A DNA stretch of 30,611 bases from Lachnospiraceae bacterium (lineage in GTDB: Bacteria > Bacillota_A > Clostridia > Lachnospirales > Lachnospiraceae), in contig JAILPG010000233.1 of assembly GCA_024699595.1 (NCBI GenBank), forward strand, positions 1 through 30,611. The letters run 5' to 3'. The first letter of the stretch is position 1. Every line of letters begins with the position of its first letter. The translations under genes and the position numbers were made by a program. The notes under the pieces are model-generated. The model saw only the letters and a program-made list of their open reading frames with translations, ran no database searches and had not been told where the DNA came from. Of this stretch, positions 23,916-30,611 are shown piece after piece.

Positions 23916-25109
23916 ATGGAAACATATATGATATTTAGAAGCCTTGCCATTATCATCATCTGTGCAAAGCTTATGGGTATTTTGGCAAGGAAGTGCAAGG
24001 CGCCGCAGGTTGTGGGCGAGATACTGGCCGGTCTCCTTATAGGACCGAGCCTTTTGGGATGGGTCGAGCCGAGCGATTTTCTGGTAAAGCTTGCAGAGAT
24101 CGGTGTGGTACTCTTAATGTTTGAGGCCGGACTTACTACCGACTTAAGACAGCTTGTAAAGACCGGTCCCTTAGCTTTTCTGATAGCATGTTCCGGGGTG
24201 TTAATACCCATTATAGGGGGGACGGTGCTGTATATGTGCTTCTACGGATTCTGTGCCCCTCCTTCTGCGGATTTTTACAAATCTCTCTTCATCGGAGTGA
24301 TACTTACCGCGACCAGCGTTTCCATCACGGTTGAGACACTTAAGGAGCTTGGCTGCCTAAAGAGCGGCATAGGGACCACGATCCTTGCCGCGGCGATAAT
24401 AGATGACGTTATCGGTATAGTAGTCTTAACCTTTGTGATCGGCTTCCGTTCGGATGATACGAAGGTCAGCCAGGTGGTGATCAATACCGTACTGTTCTTT
24501 GTATTTGCGATCGTTGTCGGATATCTGCTGTATAAGCTTTTTAACAGGGCAGACATGAAATTCCCCCATACGAGAAGGATACCTATAGCGGGACTTGCAC
24601 TGTGCTTTGCCTTTGCCTACATAGCTGAAAGATTCTTTGGGATCGCGGATATCACAGGCGCCTACGTTGCAGGCATCATACTCTGTTCCCTGCATGATTC
24701 GGACTATATCGCCAGAAAGATGGACGTTAATTCATATATGTTCTTTGGCCCGATCTTCTTTGCAAGTATCGGATTAAAGACGGATCTTTCGGAATTTTCG
24801 ATGGGGATCCTCTGGTTTTCGGTAGCTTTTGTAATAGTCGGATTAGTCTGCAAGATAGTTGGCTGCGGACTGGTAGCAAAGATCGCCGGGGCAACGTTTC
24901 AGGATTCCTTAAAGATAGGTGTCGGCATGATGACGAGAGGAGAAGTGGCTCTTATAGTATCGCAGAAAGGCCTTGCCGTCGGTCTTTTATCCCCTGTATA
25001 TTTTACTTCGGTGATCCTACTCATCATCGTATCGTCGATCTCCACACCGCTTCTTCTGAAATATCTGTTTATCAAGCATCCGATTGAGGAGAAGCCCTTA
25101 AAGAAATAA
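23916..25109 (+). CDS. CPA2-family monovalent cation/proton antiporter
   Basis: A 397-aa membrane protein with about 12 hydrophobic segments, starting RSLAIIIICAKLMGILARK. PQVVGEILAGLLIGPSLLG, VVLLMFEAGLTTDL and TATSVSITVETLKELG are CPA2 (KefB/NapA-like) signatures, and AAIIDDVIGIVVL carries the adjacent Asp pair typical of electrogenic Na+/H+ exchangers. There is no C-terminal RCK/TrkA domain, so it is a short member. It would exchange Na+ or K+ for protons in the cytoplasmic membrane for pH and salt balance. A GGGGTGAAGAAG site precedes the ATG. It lies 59 bases after the regulator gene; a weak AGCG...CGCTTTTT hairpin lies between, so co-transcription is open. Confidence 0.93.
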   Translation: METYMIFRSLAIIIICAKLMGILARKCKAPQVVGEILAGLLIGPSLLGWVEPSDFLVKLAEIGVVLLMFEAGLTTDLRQLVKTGPLAFLIACSGVLIPIIGGTVLYMCFYGFCAPPSADFYKSLFIGVILTATSVSITVETLKELGCLKSGIGTTILAAAIIDDVIGIVVLTFVIGFRSDDTKVSQVVINTVLFFVFAIVVGYLLYKLFNRADMKFPHTRRIPIAGLALCFAFAYIAERFFGIADITGAYVAGIILCSLHDSDYIARKMDVNSYMFFGPIFFASIGLKTDLSEFSMGILWFSVAFVIVGLVCKIVGCGLVAKIAGATFQDSLKIGVGMMTRGEVALIVSQKGLAVGLLSPVYFTSVILLIIVSSISTPLLLKYLFIKHPIEEKPLKK

Positions 25110-25113
25110 TTTT

Positions 25114-25142
25114 TTTACAAAATCTCTTATTTTTGATATAAT
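25114..25142 (+). promoter_or_regulatory. Promoter of cheC transcript
   Basis: TTTACA (25114-25119), 17 bases, and TATAAT (25137-25142) make a near-consensus promoter. Transcription from about 25149 would include the whole hairpin repeat (25170-25255) in the leader of cheC. Confidence 0.75.
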
Positions 25143-25169
25143 CTTAATACTGACATCAAAAATCGGATA

Positions 25170-25255
25170 GGAAATCCTATGGATTTCCATTATCGCCGAA
25201 AAATTCTCTTTGAGAACTTTTCGGACCAAAAATTTCTTCGAAATCTTTGTTTTGG
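25170..25255 (+). repeat. Dispersed hairpin repeat, copy 2 (cheC leader)
   Basis: The core 25170-25224 matches 1067-1121 at 51 of 55 bases. Hairpin one is GGAAATCC (25170-25177), loop TAT, GGATTTCC (25181-25188). Hairpin two is CCGAAAAATTCTC against GAGAACTTTTCGG (ending 25224). The third, less similar in sequence, is CCAAAA/ATTTC, loop TTC, GAAAT and TTTTGG (25226-25255) with a five-base bulge. As in copy 1, the third hairpin ends next to the ribosome site (AGGA at 25257-25260). The base changes mostly keep pairing (a G-T pair in copy 1 is A-T here; loops vary). Confidence 0.8.
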
Positions 25256-25266
25256 CAGGATTTTAA

Positions 25267-25884
25267 ATGGATACAAGTGCGTTGACCGAAATGCATATTT
25301 CGGCTTTGAAGGAAATAGGAAACATAGGTGCGGGCAATGCCTGTACAGCTCTTGCTACCTTTATGGGTACCATGGTGGATATGACGGTTCCGAATATAAG
25401 GATCCTTGATGCCTCGACCGTGGAAAAGCTTATAAAGGTCGACAAGGGAGTGGTACTTGGTATAAAGGTCGGCATAAAGGAAGATCTGACCGGTATGATC
25501 ATAAACATCATAAGCGGGGAATATGCCAAGCGTGTCATAAATGTTTATTATCCGAGGGATTTTTCATCGCTGTCTGAGCTTAATGAAATGGACATCTCGG
25601 TCTTAAGCGAGATGGGAAATATCACCTCGGGTGCATGTGCCAATTCACTTGCAACCCTTTCGGGAATGGTTGTCGACATCACATCTCCGGAGCCCAGATC
25701 ATGCACAATGAGTGAGCTTCTGAAGATGCCGGTAGATGCCTTCGGCTCTGACGGGGGCAAGGTAGTCGTGATAGATGAGGAATTCAAGGTTGAGAGGACA
25801 GAATTAAGCAGCCATATGTTCTTAGTGCTCGACGGGGATTCCCTTAACAAATTCTTCCAGAAGATAGGAATGCCGCCTGTGTAG
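25267..25884 (+). CDS. cheC: CheC-family CheY-P phosphatase
   Basis: A 205-aa protein with the duplicated CheC/CheX/FliY phosphatase motif: LKEIGNIGAGNACTALA with Glu16 and Asn19, and LSEMGNITSGACANSLATL with Glu115 and Asn118. Both E..N pairs are intact, so two active sites are expected, as in CheC. CheC dephosphorylates CheY-P and is stimulated by CheD in chemotaxis; no cheD, cheY or flagellar gene is in the window, so a role in another phospho-relay is possible. The transcript has a near-consensus promoter and the dispersed hairpin repeat in its leader. AGGA lies 6 bases before the ATG. The TrpR-like gene follows after 28 bases. Confidence 0.9.
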   Translation: MDTSALTEMHISALKEIGNIGAGNACTALATFMGTMVDMTVPNIRILDASTVEKLIKVDKGVVLGIKVGIKEDLTGMIINIISGEYAKRVINVYYPRDFSSLSELNEMDISVLSEMGNITSGACANSLATLSGMVVDITSPEPRSCTMSELLKMPVDAFGSDGGKVVVIDEEFKVERTELSSHMFLVLDGDSLNKFFQKIGMPPV

Positions 25885-25911
25885 GATACTGGGATCGGCG
25901 GGGAGGAGTAA

Positions 25912-26205
25912 ATGACTTCAAAACTGAGATCAGAGGAGGTTGATTTCCTTTTTGAGGCAGTCTTGCAGCTAAAGACCATTGACGAGTGTTATGCTTTTTT
26001 CGAGGACATCTGTACGGTAAACGAGCTGTTGTCCCTGTCACAGAGAGCGACGGTTGCAAAAATGCTCAGGGATAAGAAAACCTATATGGAGATAGCCGAA
26101 AAAACGGGAGCGTCCACAGCAACCATCAGCAGGGTAAACCGGGCGCTCAATTACGGAAGCGACGGCTATAACCTGATTTTTGACAGGTTGCAGAAAGAAG
26201 AATAG
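25912..26205 (+). CDS. YerC/YecD-type TrpR-family protein
   Basis: A 97-aa all-helical protein of the TrpR superfamily, YerC/YecD branch. The helix-turn-helix is visible in TVAKMLRDKKTYMEIAEKTGASTATISRVNRALNYG (about 46-80), with the family ending DGYNLIFDRL. It probably binds DNA as a dimer; the ligand and targets of this branch are not established. GGGGAGGAG precedes the ATG. In Bacillus subtilis yerC lies near pcrA, and here pcrA is the next gene, so an old neighbourhood is kept. A terminator hairpin separates the two. Confidence 0.9.
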   Translation: MTSKLRSEEVDFLFEAVLQLKTIDECYAFFEDICTVNELLSLSQRATVAKMLRDKKTYMEIAEKTGASTATISRVNRALNYGSDGYNLIFDRLQKEE

Positions 26206-26225
26206 TAGTAGTAAATGAGGATCAC

Positions 26226-26257
26226 CGGTCAATATTTATTATTGGCCGTGTTTTTTT
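26226..26257 (+). terminator. Terminator between yerC-like gene and pcrA
   Basis: CGGTCAAT (26226-26233) pairs with ATTGGCCG (26241-26248), with one T-G pair and a 7-base loop, followed by TG and seven T (26251-26257). It ends only 18 bases before the pcrA start, leaving no room for a separate promoter downstream, so some read-through or an overlapping promoter must serve pcrA. Confidence 0.75.
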
Positions 26258-26275
26258 ATCTTAACAGAGGTATGT

Positions 26276-28567
26276 ATGAATAAGATACTGGAAAATCTTA
26301 ACAGTGAACAGGAAAAAGCAGTCAGACAGGCAGAGGGGCCGTTACTGATACTTGCAGGCGCCGGAAGCGGGAAGACCAGGGTCATCACCAACCGTGCAGC
26401 ATATATGATAGGGGAAGAGGGGATAAATCCGTGGAATATCCTTGCGATCACATTTACCAACAAGGCAGCAGGGGAGATGAGGACAAGGATCGATAAGATG
26501 GTGGGCTACGGTTCAGAAAGCATCTGGGTGTCCACCTTTCATTCGATGTGCGTAAGGATCCTAAGGAGACACGCCGACCTCATCGGTTATGATACGGGAT
26601 TTACCATTTATGATGCCGATGATCAGAAGGCAGTTATGAAGGATGTGTGCAAAAGACTCAATATCGATACCAGAATGACCCCGGAAAGGAAGTATATCTG
26701 GGCGATCTCCCATGCAAAGGATGAGCTGATATCTGTGGATGACATGGCAAAGGATGCTTTTTTTGATCCGGAAAAGGCTGATACCGCCAGGGTATACAGG
26801 GAATACCAGAAGGTGCTTCATAAGAACAATGCCTTTGACTTTGACGATCTGATAGTAAAGACCGTCGAGCTCTTCAGGGAAAACAAAGAGGTGCTTGACA
26901 ATTATCAGGAACGTTTCAGATATATCATGGTGGATGAGTATCAGGATACCAATACGGCACAGTTTGAGCTTGTAAGGCTGCTTGCGGACAAATACAGAAA
27001 CATCTGTGTGGTGGGCGATGACGATCAGTCTATCTATAAGTTCAGGGGAGCAAATATACGGAATATCCTGGATTTTGAAAAGCATTACCCTGATGCAGTG
27101 GTGATAAAGCTTGAGGAAAACTACAGATCGACCCAGAATATCCTCGATGCGGCAAATGCAGTGATAAGCAATAATACCGGAAGAAAGGACAAGTCCCTGT
27201 GGACCGGAAAGGGTGAGGGAGAAAAGATCAGACTGAGACAGCTTGAGAATGCCTATGATGAGGCCGATTTCATTGTAAACGACATTAAGAAGAACAGGGC
27301 GGATTCGGATATTGATTACAGAGATACAGCCGTTTTATACAGGACTAATGCCCAGTCAAGAATACTTGAAGAAAAGATGATCATGGCGGGCATTCCCTAT
27401 AATGTTGTCGGCGGTGTCAATTTCTATGCAAGAAGAGAGATCAAGGATATACTGTCCTATTTAAAGGTCATAGACAATGCAAGGGACGATCTTGCCGTAA
27501 AGAGGATAATAAACGTGCCGAGGCGCGGTATCGGTGCTGCAACGATATCAAAGATCGAAACCTTTGCAGCCGCAAACGATCTTTCCTTCTATGAGGCCTT
27601 AAAGCGGGCCGGAAACTATATTTCCGGAAAGACAGTGTCAAAGCTTGATGAGTTTAAGGATCTTATAGAAGGTTTCAGGATGAGATCACAGGAGCTGTCG
27701 CTTGAGGAGCTTACGGATCAGATCCTTGAAGAGACGGATTATGTTGAAAACATGGAAGCGGCCGATGAATATGATGCAAAGGCCAGAATAGAGAATATTG
27801 AGGAACTGATCAACAAGACGATTTCATTTGATGAAGAATACGAAGGAGAAAACAGGCTGTCAGCGTTTTTGCAGGAGGTGGCTCTGGTCGCTGACATTGA
27901 CAGTGTGTCCGAGGATGATGACAAGGTACTGTTGATGACACTTCACGGTGCCAAGGGTCTGGAATTTCCCTCCGTATATATGACGGGCATGGAGGAAGGG
28001 CTGTTTCCCGGATATATGTCCGTTAATTCGGACGATGAATCCGAGCTTGAAGAGGAGAGAAGGCTCTGCTATGTGGGCATCACAAGAGCCAAAGAGCATC
28101 TTACGATGACAGTGGCAAGGTCAAGGATGGTAAGGGGGGAAACAAGATACAATGCCCCTTCGAGATTCATAAAAGAGATCCCGGTCAGGCTGTTTGATCT
28201 TAGTCCCAGATTCCCGGGGATAAGGGAGAGTGACATACCTTCGGCTGAAAGCCTCGGTGAAAACAAGGCTGTATTCAGGAAAAAACCTTATGCATCAACG
28301 GGACTCAGTCAGAAAAATGCTTCACCGTCGAAAAAGCCGTTCATGCTCTCTGACAAAGCCATGGTAAAAGGAGCAGAGCTTAACAGGGGAACGGATTATG
28401 CTCTTGATTACACGGTCGGCGACAGAGTAAGCCACGTAAAATTCGGTGTGGGCACAGTCACCGATATCAAATCCGGCGGCAGGGACTATGAGGTGACGGT
28501 TGAATTTGACAGAGCAGGCGTGAAAAAAATGTTCGCAGCATTTGCAAAGCTGAAGAAAACAGAGTAA
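26276..28567 (+). CDS. pcrA: ATP-dependent DNA helicase PcrA (UvrD family)
   Basis: PcrA is a 3'-5' superfamily 1 helicase for nucleotide excision repair, rolling-circle replication and removal of RecA or stalled RNA polymerase. The 763 aa match the family. Walker A GAGSGKT is at 28-34, motif Ia AITFTNKAAGEM at 57-68, Walker B DEYQD at 220-224, motif III GDDDQSIYKFRGAN at 247-260, then LEENYRST (IV), LMTLHGAKGLEFP (V) and VGITRAKEHL (VI). The C-terminus (about 715-760, VGDRVSHVKFGVGTV) is the Tudor-like fold that contacts RNA polymerase in PcrA. AGAGG lies 5 bases before the ATG. No pcrB or ligA is adjacent. Confidence 0.97.
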   Translation: MNKILENLNSEQEKAVRQAEGPLLILAGAGSGKTRVITNRAAYMIGEEGINPWNILAITFTNKAAGEMRTRIDKMVGYGSESIWVSTFHSMCVRILRRHADLIGYDTGFTIYDADDQKAVMKDVCKRLNIDTRMTPERKYIWAISHAKDELISVDDMAKDAFFDPEKADTARVYREYQKVLHKNNAFDFDDLIVKTVELFRENKEVLDNYQERFRYIMVDEYQDTNTAQFELVRLLADKYRNICVVGDDDQSIYKFRGANIRNILDFEKHYPDAVVIKLEENYRSTQNILDAANAVISNNTGRKDKSLWTGKGEGEKIRLRQLENAYDEADFIVNDIKKNRADSDIDYRDTAVLYRTNAQSRILEEKMIMAGIPYNVVGGVNFYARREIKDILSYLKVIDNARDDLAVKRIINVPRRGIGAATISKIETFAAANDLSFYEALKRAGNYISGKTVSKLDEFKDLIEGFRMRSQELSLEELTDQILEETDYVENMEAADEYDAKARIENIEELINKTISFDEEYEGENRLSAFLQEVALVADIDSVSEDDDKVLLMTLHGAKGLEFPSVYMTGMEEGLFPGYMSVNSDDESELEEERRLCYVGITRAKEHLTMTVARSRMVRGETRYNAPSRFIKEIPVRLFDLSPRFPGIRESDIPSAESLGENKAVFRKKPYASTGLSQKNASPSKKPFMLSDKAMVKGAELNRGTDYALDYTVGDRVSHVKFGVGTVTDIKSGGRDYEVTVEFDRAGVKKMFAAFAKLKKTE

Positions 28568-28622
28568 GATGATTATATATCATAAACGAAACATGCACAC
28601 ATCCAGAAGGGGGACAGGTCAT

Positions 28623-29015
28623 ATGAATAAACTAAATCTCGGAAACATCAATCTGGACAGACTTAATCTTGACAATCTGAATTTCGATAAGGTATCGGAT
28701 ATAGTAAAGACCATAAAGGCACAGGAGGAGGCTTCGCTCGCAAAGGCCAATGATGTCCTCAATGCAGTGAAGGTGGGAGAGATCCTCAAGAAAAAAGGCG
28801 AGATAGAAAGAGAAGAAAAAAAGAGATCAAAGATCTGGATAATAGTCGGAATAATAGTGTTCATCGTTGTATTTGCAGCCGCCCTCTACGGACTGTACTG
28901 TTATTTCACACCGGACTACCTCGAAGACTTTGATGATGAAATAGATGATGAGGAAGAGGATGAGTTCGAGGACGACTTCTTCGAGGATGAAGAAGGTAAC
29001 AGTGATCAGAACTGA
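28623..29015 (+). CDS. Small acidic single-pass membrane protein
   Basis: Not a family I can name. From the ATG at 28623 (AGGGGGAC upstream; a longer frame from 28569 has no ribosome site) the protein has 130 aa. Residues 4-23 are four five-residue units of the form [LI]N[LF][GD]x, like a short pentapeptide repeat. A helical, charged stretch (about 28-72) follows, then one membrane segment (about 74-95) and a strongly acidic tail (about 100-130) made mostly of Asp and Glu. Topology is probably N-in. It starts 55 bases after pcrA and may be co-transcribed; its function is unknown. Confidence 0.7.
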   Translation: MNKLNLGNINLDRLNLDNLNFDKVSDIVKTIKAQEEASLAKANDVLNAVKVGEILKKKGEIEREEKKRSKIWIIVGIIVFIVVFAAALYGLYCYFTPDYLEDFDDEIDDEEEDEFEDDFFEDEEGNSDQN

Positions 29016-29027
29016 TCCTTATCACGG

Positions 29028-29888
29028 TCAAGCAGATACAAACCGCATTATAACCATTAGCAATAGAAGACACAGAGGCTGGTGGAGCATGTAGATTATC
29101 AGGCTGTGCCTGCCTATAAAGTCAAGAACAGGGAGCTTTACGGATGCGATCCTTATAAAGCTCTCTTTTTTTGCGATAAGATGGTATAGCGAGTGACCGC
29201 AGATATATAAAAAGAACCATGGGATCAGAGGAAAATAATCACCGGAGATGAATCCTTTTTTCGGAAAACCCAAAGGGGTCAGAAAATCATATCTGTAAAG
29301 GGTTTCCGGCAGTGAAACAAGCTTTTTTGTATATATCCCGAGATAACCGAGACGGAAACCGTAAGTCAGTAAAAAGAGGATCAGACTGACAGTCAGTACG
29401 ACGGATGCAGGCACTTTTTCAAGGGCAGGTGAAATAGGAAGAAGCAATATCGTTGCCGCCCCGATAAAAAAAAGCACACCGTAATATATGGGAAATCCCG
29501 GATTTGCGATCACTGTGACGATAGTGACGATCAGACCACAGGCACTGATCAGAAGTCCTCTCTTTATACAGTGCTTTTTTCCGTAATTCCATACAAAACC
29601 TGACAGCAGGATGAAGGATGAACAGATAAACTGTTCCCATGCAAATACCGGTTTTTTTGAAGACCAGGTCCGGTCACCGCCATAAAGTACAAAGAGATCA
29701 AAGCAGAAGTGATAGGCTGTCATCATGAGGACGACAAGCCCTCTGTAAGCATCCAGCAGATGAAGCCTTGGTGAGTGAGTCTTTATCTCGGGCTGTATGT
29801 ACTTTTCTTCTCCGGGGTCAGTCTTTTTATTAAGGGAACCGTCCGGGGAGTCGGAAAAACCGTTTAACATGTCATCGTTTCGGGGCAT
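29028..29888 (-). CDS. DUF1624 membrane acyltransferase-like protein
   Basis: From the ATG at 29888 (GTGAGG upstream) the protein has 286 aa; the open frame runs on to 30122, but the extra 78 residues cross the promoter region and look non-coding. After a polar N-terminus of about 42 residues comes RLHLLDAYRGLVVLMMTAYHFCFDLFV, the DUF1624 / heparan-alpha-glucosaminide N-acetyltransferase-like start, then about seven further hydrophobic segments, ending IGRHSLIIYMLHQPL, also typical of acyltransferase-3-like membrane proteins. It may acylate a cell-surface sugar; the substrate is unknown. It converges on the acidic membrane protein gene, 12 bases apart, and diverges from the GH2 gene. Confidence 0.85.
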   Translation of the reverse strand: MPRNDDMLNGFSDSPDGSLNKKTDPGEEKYIQPEIKTHSPRLHLLDAYRGLVVLMMTAYHFCFDLFVLYGGDRTWSSKKPVFAWEQFICSSFILLSGFVWNYGKKHCIKRGLLISACGLIVTIVTVIANPGFPIYYGVLFFIGAATILLLPISPALEKVPASVVLTVSLILFLLTYGFRLGYLGIYTKKLVSLPETLYRYDFLTPLGFPKKGFISGDYFPLIPWFFLYICGHSLYHLIAKKESFIRIASVKLPVLDFIGRHSLIIYMLHQPLCLLLLMVIMRFVSA

Positions 29889-29937
29889 AAGAACCTCACT
29901 CTGAGATATCGAAAAATCTCTGCCGGCTGGCAGCGGA

Positions 29938-30017
29938 TGAACGAAATTATTTCGTTCACTATACATCCGTTCACTATAGAATAGGGTATAATCATTGTAT
30001 AATGCAACCCCTATTCT
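29938..30017. promoter_or_regulatory. Divergent control region with operator-like palindromes
   Basis: A perfect 21-bp palindrome, TGAACGAAAT-T-ATTTCGTTCA, covers 29938-29958. Its right part CGTTCACTATA (29953-29963) is repeated exactly at 29968-29978. Next come two TATAAT boxes (29987-29992 and 29998-30003) enclosed by a 9-bp inverted repeat AGAATAGGG (29978-29986) / CCCTATTCT (30009-30017). On the minus strand TTGCAT and TATTCT, 18 bases apart, could serve DUF1624. The half-site CGTTCA occurs three times, as expected of a dimeric repressor or activator site controlling one or both divergent genes. Confidence 0.6.
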
Positions 30018-30101
30018 GGCAAACGCGCCGGGAGATGATGAAGACGGGTGTCTGAAGATGAAATATTTATCAAAAAGAAAACAATAAAGGCGGCATATGA
30101 T

Positions 30102-30611
30102 ATGGAAACAGGGTACAGACAATTGATGACTGTGTGGGGCAGGACTTTTGACCCTAATAGTGTTCTTACGGAATATCCGCGCCCGCAGATGAAAAGAAAA
30201 AGTTATGTAAACTTAAACGGGCAGTGGGATCATGCTTTTACCCAAAGGACCACAGATAAACCGGGGGATGTTGAATGGATGGGAAAGATCCTTGTTCCCT
30301 TTTCTCCGGAGAGCCTTCTGTCAGGAGTTTCCAGACAGCTTAAGCCCGATGCGTATCTCTGGTACAGGACAGAAGTGAGGCCCCCGAAGGATTATACGGA
30401 AGGCAGCAGGCTCTTACTGCATTTCGGTGCGGTAGATCAGAAATGCGTGGTTTACATAAATGGAAAGAAGGCCTTTGGACATACAGGCGGATATCTGCCT
30501 TTTACCGTGGATCTTACGGATCATGTCCGTTACGGTGATCCGTCAGCAGAGATAATCCTTCGTGTAAGTGACATGACGGAAAGATCCTACCATGCCAGAG
30601 GAAAACAGCTC
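30102..30611 (+). CDS. Glycoside hydrolase family 2 protein, N-terminal part (runs off right edge)
   Basis: I translated 170 codons from the ATG at 30102 without a stop to the edge. The start METGYRQLMTVWG, then EYPRPQMKRKSYVNLNGQWD, LVPFSPES, WYRTEV, LLHFGAVDQKCVVYINGKKAFGHTGGYLPFTVDLTD and the following strands are the sugar-binding jelly-roll of GH2 enzymes (beta-galactosidase, beta-glucuronidase, beta-mannosidase). The catalytic barrel is beyond the window, so the substrate cannot be told. There is no signal peptide, so it is probably cytoplasmic and acts on imported oligosaccharides. The ribosome site AAAGG is somewhat distant (about 11-14 bases). The palindrome-rich region upstream suggests sugar-dependent control. 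Confidence 0.88.
   Translation, partial: METGYRQLMTVWGRTFDPNSVLTEYPRPQMKRKSYVNLNGQWDHAFTQRTTDKPGDVEWMGKILVPFSPESLLSGVSRQLKPDAYLWYRTEVRPPKDYTEGSRLLLHFGAVDQKCVVYINGKKAFGHTGGYLPFTVDLTDHVRYGDPSAEIILRVSDMTERSYHARGKQL

Noticed and set aside
25179..25409. 76-codon plus-strand frame across the hairpin repeat and cheC start
   Set aside because: It overlaps cheC in another frame and is derived from the non-coding repeat.
29889..30122. 78-residue N-terminal extension of the DUF1624 protein
   Set aside because: The extension is coded by the palindrome-rich promoter region, resembles no signal or domain, and an ATG with a good ribosome site exists at 29888.

Overview
The window reads as a chromosomal segment of a Gram-positive gut or rumen anaerobe of the Lachnospiraceae type (Bacillota, Clostridia). 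The reasons are moderate GC, strong AGGAGG-like ribosome sites, a class III fructose-bisphosphatase, a eukaryote-type HisA isomerase, a heterodimeric ABC exporter, a YerC/TrpR-like gene beside pcrA, and glycoside hydrolase genes at both ends. The genus is not determined. I see no rRNA, tRNA, CRISPR array, insertion sequence or prophage.

Layout. 1-481 (-): 5' part of a probable glycosidase, then a long gene-poor stretch that contains the leader of mgtE. 673-2512 (+): that leader (possible promoter, stem, 27-codon ORF, alternative hairpins, dispersed repeat) and the Mg2+ channel gene mgtE. 2576-2634: a 26-bp bidirectional terminator stem, then glmM (-). 4192-11630 (+): typA, two ABC exporter half-transporters and a membrane EAL-domain protein, closely spaced and probably co-transcribed. 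11627-17417 (+): dapA, dapB, fbp, a eukaryote-type hisA and a REC/HD-GYP response regulator, with its own promoter and a strong terminator. 17506-17703 (-): a cold-shock protein. 17872-23856 (+): a compact cell-envelope operon holding a degenerate M23 membrane protein, a bactofilin, a membrane-anchored GH25 muramidase, a GspF/PilC membrane protein, a beta-rich surface protein and a BTAD regulator with a degenerate GGDEF-like tail. 23916-25109 (+): a CPA2 cation/proton antiporter. 25267-29015 (+): CheC, a YerC-like TrpR-family protein, PcrA helicase and a small acidic membrane protein. 29028-29888 (-): a DUF1624 acyltransferase-like membrane protein. 30102-end (+): the start of a GH2 beta-galactosidase-like gene, divergent from DUF1624 across a palindrome-rich region.

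How it fits together. Most of the window is housekeeping: Mg2+ uptake, amino-sugar and wall precursors (glmM, dapA, dapB), gluconeogenesis, histidine synthesis, translation and DNA repair. Second-messenger and signalling domains recur: an intact-looking EAL, an HD-GYP response regulator, a degenerate GGDEF on a DNA-binding protein, and CheC. The two most unusual items are the bactofilin/GH25/GspF/BTAD operon, which looks like a dedicated envelope-morphogenesis or secretion module without its own ATPase, and a roughly 55-nt hairpin repeat (51 of 55 bases identical) placed just upstream of the ribosome sites of two unrelated genes, mgtE and cheC. In mgtE the repeat follows a leader that has the architecture of an attenuator with a small upstream ORF.
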